NCBI GenBank assembly: GCA_049323455.1 | Contig: JBMONF010000033.1 | Span: 1-64,000 of the forward strand | From: Hypericibacter sp049323455 | GTDB taxonomy: Bacteria; Pseudomonadota; Alphaproteobacteria; Dongiales; Dongiaceae | Reading direction: 5' to 3' | Length of the DNA stretch: 64,000 bases | Part shown: in pieces, positions 57,964 through 64,000 of the stretch | Layout of the letters: every line of letters starts with the position of its first letter | Numbering within the stretch: position 1 is the first letter of the stretch | Made by a program: the position numbers and the translations under genes | The notes under the pieces: generated by a model | Told to the model about the DNA's origin: nothing | What the model saw: the letters and a program-made list of their open reading frames with translations, nothing else | Database searches by the model: none

Positions 57964-60411
57964 GTGGCTGCACCCGTCACCCCGCTTTCGACCGACGCTC
58001 TCTACCGCCACTGCGACCCGGCGGAGCTGGCCTTCAAGACGACGGCGGAGCTCGAAGACATCACGCAGATTCTGGGGCAAAGCCGAGCCCTGGCCGCGCT
58101 CGAATTCGGTATCGGCATCCGGCGCCCGGGCTACAACCTGTACGCGCTTGGGCCGAGCGGAACCGGCAAGCACACCACCATCCGCAGCTTCCTCGAAGAG
58201 CGCGCCAAGGCCGGCGCGGTTCCGCCTGACCTCTGTTACGTCAACAACTTCGACCTCCCCCATAAGCCGATCGCGCTCCATTTGCAGGCCGGGATGGGCG
58301 CGCAGTTCCAGGCGGACATGCACGGCTTGATCGACGATCTGCGCGTCGCCATACCGGCGATCTTCGAAAGCGAGGATTACCGCAACCGCCGGCAGATCAT
58401 CGAGGAGGCGAACAAGCGGCGCCAGGAGGAGGTGTTCGAGCGGCTCCAGGCCGAGGGCGAGCAGAAAGGCATCGCGCTTTTGCGCACGCCGATGGGCTTC
58501 GCTTTCGCGCCCGTGCGCGACGGCGCGGCCCTCACGCCCGAAGAGTTCCACAAGCTGCCGGAAAGCGAGCGCCGGAGAATCGAGAACGATCTGAAGGCGC
58601 TTCAGGAGGAGCTGGAGGAGAACCTGCGCCGGTTCCCGCAATGGGAGCGCGAGCGCCGCGACCGCGTGCGCGAACTCAACCGGCAGGTCACCATGGCCGC
58701 CGTGGGCAGCGGCATCAACGGCCTCAAGGCGCGCTACAAGGACCAGGCCGCAGTCCTCGCTTATCTCGGGACGGTCGAAGAGGACATCGTCGAGAACGCG
58801 GATGCCTTCCTGGTGACTGGCGGCGAGGGACCCGTCCCCCCGGCCGTGATGCGCTCGATGCCGGGCATCGCCGATCGCTTCCGCCGCTACCAGGTGAATC
58901 TGCTGATCGACCACAGCAAGCAGCATGGTGCGCCGGTGCTCTACGAGGACAACCCGACCATGCCGAACCTGGTCGGCCGCGTGGAGAATCTGGCCGAGAT
59001 GGGCGCACTGGTCACCGATTTCACGCTGATCAAGGCGGGTGCCCTGCACCGGGCAAATGGCGGCTACCTGCTGCTCGACGCGCGGAAGCTGCTGACCCAG
59101 CCTTTCGCTTGGGAGGCGTTGAAGCGCGTGCTCAAGGCGCGGCTGATCACGATCGAAGCGCCGGGGCAGGCTTTCAGCCTCATCAGCACGGTATCGCTCG
59201 AGCCGGAGCCGGTGCCGCTCGACGTGAAGATCGTCATCGTCGGCGACCGCATGCTTTATCACCTGCTCTGCGCCCTGGATCCCGACTTCATGGATCTCTT
59301 CAAGGTTGCGGTCGATTTCGACGACGACATGCCGCGAAACGGCGATTCCAGCATGGCCTATGCGCGGTTGGTCGCGACCATTGGCCGAAAGGAGGAGCTG
59401 AAGCCGCTCGATCGCGAGGCGGTCGCGCGGGTCATCGAGCATGCGGCGCGCCTCGCCGAGGACAATCGCAAGCTGACCGCGCGCATCGGGCAGATTGCCG
59501 ACATATTGCGCGAGGCCGATTACTGGGCGAGCCAGGCCAAGCGCGATGTGATCGCGGCCGCCGATGTCGAGGCGACCATCGCGGCGCAGATCCACCGCGC
59601 CGATCGCGTGCGCGAGCGTTCGCTGGAAAGCATCGACAACGGTATCGTCCTGATCGATACCGACGGCGCCAGGGTCGGCCAGATCAACGGCCTTTCGGTG
59701 ATCTCGCTCGCCGATTTCTCGTTCGGACGGCCGAGCCGGATCACGGCGCGCGTGCGGCTCGGCCGCGGCGAGGTGGTGGACATCGAGCGTCGGGTGGAGC
59801 TGGGCGGGCCGATCCATTCCAAGGGCGTGCTGATCCTTTCGGCCTTTCTCGGCGCGCGCTATGCGGTCGACCATCCGCTGTCGCTGTCGGCCAGTCTCGT
59901 GTTCGAGCAATCCTACAGCGAGGTCGAAGGCGACAGCGCTTCCTCGGCCGAACTTTACGCGCTTCTGTCGGCGCTGGCCGATCTGCCGATCGATCAGTCC
60001 TTCGCCGTCACCGGCTCGGTCAACCAGCACGGCCAGGTGCAGGCGATCGGCGGGGTCAATGAGAAGATCGAAGGCTTCTTCGATACCTGCCGGCGGCGCG
60101 GCCTCACCGGGCGCCAAGGCGTGTTGATCCCGGCTTCCAACGCGCGTCATCTGATGTTGCGCCGCGACGTGGTCGAGGCGGCACGCGAGGGCAAGTTCCG
60201 CATTTTCCCAATCGAGACCATTGACCAGGGTATCGAGATCCTGACCGGCGTGCCTGCGGGCGCGCGCGGCGCCGACGGCAAGTTTCCCGAAGGCAGCGTC
60301 AACCGCCGCGTCGAGGATCGCCTGATCGAACTCGCCCGGCGCCGACAAGTCTTTGGTGCCGCGGGACCGGGCGGCGCCGAAGCCGCGCCGCCGGTGGAGG
60401 CTGAGAAATGA
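57964..60411 (+). CDS. Lon-like ATP-dependent protease (S16, AAA_32 type)
   Basis: An 815-residue protein of the Lon-like family with AAA_32 (YcbZ/LonC-like), shorter at the N-terminus than classical Lon. Walker A is LGPSGTGKHTTIRSF at about residue 60. A charged coiled-coil insert spans about 130-250. The sequence NGGYLLLDARKLL is the Walker B region. The protease domain has the Ser in GDSASSAELYALL and the Lys in GGVNEKIEGFF. It degrades damaged or specific proteins. Start GTG 57964 follows GGGAGGA. Its stop overlaps the usp start (ATGA). Confidence 0.9.
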   Translation: MAAPVTPLSTDALYRHCDPAELAFKTTAELEDITQILGQSRALAALEFGIGIRRPGYNLYALGPSGTGKHTTIRSFLEERAKAGAVPPDLCYVNNFDLPHKPIALHLQAGMGAQFQADMHGLIDDLRVAIPAIFESEDYRNRRQIIEEANKRRQEEVFERLQAEGEQKGIALLRTPMGFAFAPVRDGAALTPEEFHKLPESERRRIENDLKALQEELEENLRRFPQWERERRDRVRELNRQVTMAAVGSGINGLKARYKDQAAVLAYLGTVEEDIVENADAFLVTGGEGPVPPAVMRSMPGIADRFRRYQVNLLIDHSKQHGAPVLYEDNPTMPNLVGRVENLAEMGALVTDFTLIKAGALHRANGGYLLLDARKLLTQPFAWEALKRVLKARLITIEAPGQAFSLISTVSLEPEPVPLDVKIVIVGDRMLYHLLCALDPDFMDLFKVAVDFDDDMPRNGDSSMAYARLVATIGRKEELKPLDREAVARVIEHAARLAEDNRKLTARIGQIADILREADYWASQAKRDVIAAADVEATIAAQIHRADRVRERSLESIDNGIVLIDTDGARVGQINGLSVISLADFSFGRPSRITARVRLGRGEVVDIERRVELGGPIHSKGVLILSAFLGARYAVDHPLSLSASLVFEQSYSEVEGDSASSAELYALLSALADLPIDQSFAVTGSVNQHGQVQAIGGVNEKIEGFFDTCRRRGLTGRQGVLIPASNARHLMLRRDVVEAAREGKFRIFPIETIDQGIEILTGVPAGARGADGKFPEGSVNRRVEDRLIELARRRQVFGAAGPGGAEAAPPVEAEK

Positions 60412-61262
60412 CCGCACAGAGCGATTTGGCGTCTATACGCCGCATCCTGGTGGCGCTCGACGCTTCGCCCGAGAGCCTTGCCGCGCTGGAGCATGCGGCC
60501 GACCTTGCGGCGCGCCTGCAGGCGGAGCTGACCGGGCTCTTCATCGAGGACGAGGATCTCCTCAATCTGGCGCGGCTTCCCTTCGCCCGCGAGGTCAGCC
60601 GATTGACCCGCGCCGGCCGCGCGCTCGACGCCGAGATCCTGGAAGAGGAGCTGAGGGCGCAAGCGGCGCTTTCGCGCCGCGCGCTCAAGGAGATGGCGGA
60701 GGCCATGAATCTGCGCTGGTCCTTTCGCGTGCTGCGCGGGCGTATCGAGCGCGAGCTCGAAACCGCGGCGAGCGAAGCCGACCTGCTGGCGCTGGGCCGC
60801 CGCCCGCAGAGAATAGGCGGCGAACGGCTTGGTCGCACCACGGCGCGCATGGTGAAGGAGCTGCATTGCTCGGTGCTGCTTTCGGGAGCCAAGCGCGCCG
60901 CCCCCGACGCTCCGGTGGCGATCTTGTATACGGAGGCACCCTGCGCCGATGCGGCGCTTGCGTTGGCGGCTCAGGCTGCGCGCGAGGAGAAACGGCCGCT
61001 TCTGGCCGTCATTTCGGCCAGGGACCAGGCCGAGTTCGAGGCCCGGCGCAAGCGCGTGCAGAAACGCGTCGACGGCGAGGCGATCAAGCTGCAATTCCGG
61101 GCCGCGATCGGCGGCGACGGGGCAGCGCGTCATGTCGTCGAAAGGGCGGGTCCACGGCTCCTGGTGCTCGGCTGCGACGCGGCGGGCAGGCTTCCTGCCG
61201 AATGGGCCGAGGCGGCGGGCAACGTGGATTGTCCAGTGCTGGTGGTGCGCGGTGCATCCTAG
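60408..61262 (+). CDS. Tandem universal stress protein
   Basis: A 284-residue protein with two UspA-like units. The first has RRILVALDASPESLAALEHA and LALGRRPQRIGGERLGRTTA, the second is more degenerate (AILYTEAPCADAALALAA and VLGCDAAGRLPAEW). Tandem Usp proteins work in stress and anaerobic survival. ATG 60408 overlaps the Lon-like stop by 4 bp, so both are translated from one mRNA. Confidence 0.85.
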   Translation: MTAQSDLASIRRILVALDASPESLAALEHAADLAARLQAELTGLFIEDEDLLNLARLPFAREVSRLTRAGRALDAEILEEELRAQAALSRRALKEMAEAMNLRWSFRVLRGRIERELETAASEADLLALGRRPQRIGGERLGRTTARMVKELHCSVLLSGAKRAAPDAPVAILYTEAPCADAALALAAQAAREEKRPLLAVISARDQAEFEARRKRVQKRVDGEAIKLQFRAAIGGDGAARHVVERAGPRLLVLGCDAAGRLPAEWAEAAGNVDCPVLVVRGAS

Positions 61263-61370
61263 TGAACCGGGCGCCGACTTGGCAGCCTCGTCGCGCCGGA
61301 CGACCCCGAGCTGCCGATCGTGCGGCGCGACCATCTCCGCCGTCGGTCGGACGTCGCTTGCGGGAAGATC

Positions 61371-61850
61371 ATGAGAGCGATGCTCGACCTGGTGCGGTTC
61401 TTCAGCCTGCTTTTCGTCGCCCTCACGCTGGGGCTCGTCTTCAGCCACGTCATGGAACTCCCGGGCAAGCTGAGGCTAGACGGCGCGGACTGGCTCACCG
61501 TCCAGCACAACCTCTACGTCGCCTTCGGCGTCGTCGGTGCGGCGATCGAGGTGCTCGCGATTGTTCTCGTCTGGCTGCTCGTTTTCCTGGTGCGCGCACG
61601 CAAGCCCGCATGGCGGTGGACGCTGATCGCCGCCCTCTGCGTGTCGGCGGGTCTGGGGGTCTGGTTCTGGCTGGTCTCGCCGATGAACGCGGCGCTGAAC
61701 GCCTGGACGCCCGAAACTCTGCCGCCCGACTGGACCCGTTATCGCGATCAGTGGGAGATTGGGCACGCGATCCATGCCGCGCTGTTCGGCCTGGGATTCG
61801 GCGCGCTCGTGATCGCGCTCCTGGGCGAGACGCGAGCGCTGGCGCGCTGA
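61371..61850 (+). CDS. DUF1772-like four-helix membrane protein
   Basis: A 159-residue hydrophobic protein with four membrane segments. FFSLLFVALTLGLVFSHVMEL at the N-terminus and late YRDQWEIGHAIHAALFGLGF resemble DUF1772 proteins, whose function is unknown. ATG 61371 is chosen over an upstream ATG at 61320 because a helix starts there. It lies 108 bp after the usp gene. Confidence 0.75.
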   Translation: MRAMLDLVRFFSLLFVALTLGLVFSHVMELPGKLRLDGADWLTVQHNLYVAFGVVGAAIEVLAIVLVWLLVFLVRARKPAWRWTLIAALCVSAGLGVWFWLVSPMNAALNAWTPETLPPDWTRYRDQWEIGHAIHAALFGLGFGALVIALLGETRALAR

Positions 61851-61866
61851 GGATCGGGCGAGCCGC

Positions 61867-62817
61867 TCACACCTCGACGGCCTCTCGCCGCGGCCTCGCC
61901 GGCGCGGCGCGCTCGGCACGCGGATGGGCCGCTTCGAGCGCACCGAGGAAGGCATGGAGCACCGCGGTCGACATCGTTCCGCGGCGCTTGGCAACCTCGA
62001 ACACGGAATCGAAAGAGAGCGTCGCCGGCAGCAAGGGGCGCATCTGGCCTTTCTCCACCCATTGCGTCGCGAAGTGCGCCGGCAGATAGGCGATGTAGTG
62101 TCCGGACAGCACGAGCATGGCCAGCGCTTCCATATAGTCGGTAGTCGTCGCCGCCTTGGGGGCGAAGGGGACGCGCGGGCGGGCCCCTTCCATATAGCCG
62201 CGGTCGGCGAAGGGAACGCGGGCGATTTCGGCCAGGCTGAGCTCGGGCTCGGGCCGCTCGAACAGCGGATGGCCGCGCCCGCAATAGAGCGTCTGCCGTT
62301 CGTGGAACAGCAGATCGTAAGACAGGCCGGCCACATGATGGTGAAAGGCGCCGATCGCCGCTTGCAGCCGCCCATCCAGCACCCCGCGCTCGAGATCGTG
62401 CGGGCCGGCAATCTGCAGCCGCAGCGTTACCTCGGGCGCCTGCGCCTTGAAGCGTCGGATCGCCTCGATCAGCCGGCAATCGGCGTTGGTGATGGTGCTG
62501 TCGACGATGCCGATGTGGAGCTCGCCCCACATCGCGCCCTTGAGCGCCCCCACCTCGGCGCTGAAGTCCGAGAGGCGCGCGAATAGCCGCTGCGCCGCCT
62601 CGTAAACGGTGCGCCCCTTGTCGGTCAGGCGAAAGCCGATTCGTCCGCGCTGGCACAGCCGCATGCCCAACCGGGCCTCCAGATCGGCCACCAGCGTGCT
62701 GATGCGCGACTGGCTGATGTTGAGGCGCGTCTGCGCCGCGGTGAAGCCGCCCGCTTCGACGATGGTGCAGAAGACGCGCAGGAGCTTGAGGTCGATGTCG
62801 GCAAGCTGCGGAGCCAT
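61867..62817 (-). CDS. LysR-family transcriptional regulator
   Basis: A 316-residue LysR regulator. The N-terminal helix-turn-helix is LKLLRVFCTIVEAGGFTAA then RLNISQSRISTLVADLEARL. The effector domain follows from about residue 90. It is divergent from the agmatinase-family gene with 138 bp between, so this gene is its likely target. ATG 62817 is used; the frame continues upstream as antisense agmatinase DNA. Confidence 0.9.
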   Translation of the reverse strand: MAPQLADIDLKLLRVFCTIVEAGGFTAAQTRLNISQSRISTLVADLEARLGMRLCQRGRIGFRLTDKGRTVYEAAQRLFARLSDFSAEVGALKGAMWGELHIGIVDSTITNADCRLIEAIRRFKAQAPEVTLRLQIAGPHDLERGVLDGRLQAAIGAFHHHVAGLSYDLLFHERQTLYCGRGHPLFERPEPELSLAEIARVPFADRGYMEGARPRVPFAPKAATTTDYMEALAMLVLSGHYIAYLPAHFATQWVEKGQMRPLLPATLSFDSVFEVAKRRGTMSTAVLHAFLGALEAAHPRAERAAPARPRREAVEV

Positions 62818-62833
62818 GGGTTGATTATATTCC

Positions 62834-62862
62834 AAAAATAGAAAGTGAAAGTTCGTATTTTT
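62834..62862. promoter_or_regulatory. AT-rich inverted repeat between LysR and agmatinase genes
   Basis: AAAAATA at 62834-62840 and TATTTTT at 62856-62862 form an inverted repeat in the most AT-rich spot of the divergent region. It is a candidate LysR binding site or promoter. Assignment is inferred from place only. Confidence 0.35.
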
Positions 62863-62955
62863 TGATTTATCGGAACTATCGACTGGTCGAAACTCGTAGG
62901 CCGGAGCGGCGCCAGAACCGCCGACCAGAAAATGCGAAGGACAGAGGGGGACAGG

Positions 62956-63933
62956 ATGGCGAAGGCCCAGGCCAATCCGCAGCCGGTCGACGCGGCCGTG
63001 ACGCCGCGGTTCGGGTCGATTCCGACCTTCATGCGGCTGCCCCACCTCAAGGATCCGGGCCAGCTCGACATCGCGCTCATTGGCGTGCCCTGGGACGGGG
63101 GCACGACCAACCGCGCCGGCGCCCGGCATGGGCCGCGCGAGATCCGCAACATGTCGAGCTTCATGCGCAAGGTTCATCATGTGAGCCGCATCGCACCCTA
63201 CGAGCTGGCGCGCGTGGGCGATCTCGGCGATGCGCCGGTGAACCCGATCGATCTCAGGGACAGCCTGGGGCGCATCGAGCGCTTCTACGCCAAGGTGCAT
63301 GCGGCCGGCTGCGTGCCGCTTTCGGCCGGCGGCGACCACCTGATCACGCTGCCGATCTTCCGTGCCATCGCCGCGAAGCGGCCCGTCGGCATGATTCATT
63401 TCGATGCCCACTCCGACACCAACGACCGCTATTTCGGCGACAACAAATACACGCATGGCACCCCATTCCGCCGCGCGGTCGAGGAGGGACTGCTCGATCC
63501 CAAGCGCACCGTGCAGATCGGCATCCGCGGCTCGATCTACAGCGCGGACGATATGGAATTCGCCGAGAAGTCCGGCATGCGCGTGATCTATATGGAAGAG
63601 TTCTGCCGGCTCGGGGTCGAGAAGACGATCAAGGAGGCCCGGCGCGTGGTCGGCCGAGGCCCGACCTATATCAGCTTCGACGTGGACGGGCTCGATCCCG
63701 TCTTCGCGCCCGGCACCGGCACGCCCGAGATCGGCGGGCTTACCACCCGCGAGGCACAGCACATTCTGCGGGGGCTCCAGGGTCTCGATCTCGTTGGCGG
63801 CGACGTGGTCGAGGTCGCCCCACCCTTCGACCCCTCGGGCAACACCGCGCTGGTCGGCGCCACCATCATGTTCGAGATCCTGTGCCTGCTGGCCGACGCG
63901 GTCGCGCGTCGGCGCAAGGGCGGCAAGCGCTAG
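62956..63933 (+). CDS. speB: Agmatinase-family (ureohydrolase) enzyme
   Basis: A 325-residue manganese-type ureohydrolase, which splits agmatine, guanidinobutyrate or similar guanidines to urea and amine. Metal ligands are in LSAGGDHLITLP, IHFDAHSDTND and SFDVDGLDPVFAPGTGTPE. ATG 62956 follows GAGGGGGACAGG; ATG 62932 adds eight residues. The next gene begins like a creatininase-family amidohydrolase, so a guanidine-type substrate other than agmatine is possible. Gene symbol is by family. Confidence 0.88.
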   Translation: MAKAQANPQPVDAAVTPRFGSIPTFMRLPHLKDPGQLDIALIGVPWDGGTTNRAGARHGPREIRNMSSFMRKVHHVSRIAPYELARVGDLGDAPVNPIDLRDSLGRIERFYAKVHAAGCVPLSAGGDHLITLPIFRAIAAKRPVGMIHFDAHSDTNDRYFGDNKYTHGTPFRRAVEEGLLDPKRTVQIGIRGSIYSADDMEFAEKSGMRVIYMEEFCRLGVEKTIKEARRVVGRGPTYISFDVDGLDPVFAPGTGTPEIGGLTTREAQHILRGLQGLDLVGGDVVEVAPPFDPSGNTALVGATIMFEILCLLADAVARRRKGGKR

Positions 63934-63944
63934 GGGGAACAACC

Positions 63945-64000
63945 ATGGCGAAGACCGGTGCCGAAACCGTGATGATGGCCGAGATGGCCTGGCCCGAATT
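63945..64000 (+). CDS. Start of a probable creatininase-family amidohydrolase (partial)
   Basis: ATG 63945, 11 bp after the agmatinase stop and behind AGGGGGAACAACC, opens MAKTGAETVMMAEMAWPEF at the window edge. AEMxWPE is the usual start of creatininase-family proteins. Only 18 residues are seen, so the call is tentative. Confidence 0.4.
   Translation, partial: MAKTGAETVMMAEMAWPE

Noticed and set aside
57019..60417. 1132-residue open frame on the minus strand
   Set aside because: It lies opposite the Lon-like gene, whose motifs and catalytic residues are intact. Long antisense frames are common at this GC content.
61867..63942. 691-residue minus-strand frame as one fusion protein
   Set aside because: The upstream 375 residues are antisense to the agmatinase gene. 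The LysR domain begins at ATG 62817.

Overview
This 64 kb window is dense, GC-rich and typical of an alphaproteobacterium. Glycine betaine and methylamine genes, FNR/FixK-type boxes, a NnrS homologue and VVPAKAGTQ-type palindromic repeats all fit Rhodospirillales. That placement is inference from gene content and style, not from a marker gene. I saw no rRNA, tRNA, CRISPR array, phage or transposase.

Layout. (1) 1-10.7 kb: end of a FAD oxidoreductase, a GlxA-type regulator, an MttB homologue without pyrrolysine, a nitrilase-fold amidase, an MmgE/PrpD protein, a CocE/NonD hydrolase and a complete four-gene quaternary-amine ABC transporter. This reads as uptake and breakdown of an undetermined quaternary-ammonium compound. 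(2) 10.7-13 kb: a PaaK-like adenylating enzyme and a HAD phosphatase. (3) 13.4-21.9 kb: a sugar or polyol locus with a DeoR regulator, a carbohydrate ABC transporter (ATPase, two permeases, binding protein), a BtpA-family protein, an FGGY kinase and an SDR dehydrogenase. (4) 21.9-25 kb: thiM-thiE-thiD-tenA thiamin salvage operon behind a TPP riboswitch. (5) 25.1-29 kb: CcdA, TlpA, DUF411 and multicopper oxidase genes, probably a periplasmic copper and thiol-redox operon. (6) 29.2-35.4 kb: aldo/keto reductase and a glycerol locus (GlpR, GlpA-like, a second flavoprotein, GlpK). (7) 35.5-39.4 kb: hybrid histidine kinase, single-domain receiver and REC-EAL phosphodiesterase. (8) 39.6-45.4 kb: LuxR regulator with an aminotransferase, then hemN, a small FNR-type gene and nnrS. 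(9) 45.4-47.7 kb: rpoH and a quinone oxidoreductase. (10) 47.7-55.5 kb: a 163-bp palindromic element, a second betaine transporter (ProX, ProV, double-length ProW), a rearrangement scar, a second MttB homologue, gene debris and a BetI-like regulator. (11) 55.8-61.9 kb: SMP-30 lactonase, then cytochrome b561, Lon-like protease, tandem universal stress protein and a membrane protein, with an FNR box upstream. (12) 61.9-64 kb: LysR regulator, agmatinase-family hydrolase and the start of a probable creatininase-family gene.

Two themes recur. The first is quaternary-amine use: two ABC systems, two MttB homologues, and GlxA and BetI regulators. The second is low-oxygen control: three FNR-type boxes, hemN, nnrS, and a cytochrome b with protease and stress genes. 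In addition, all three ABC binding-protein genes are followed directly by a perfect intercistronic hairpin.
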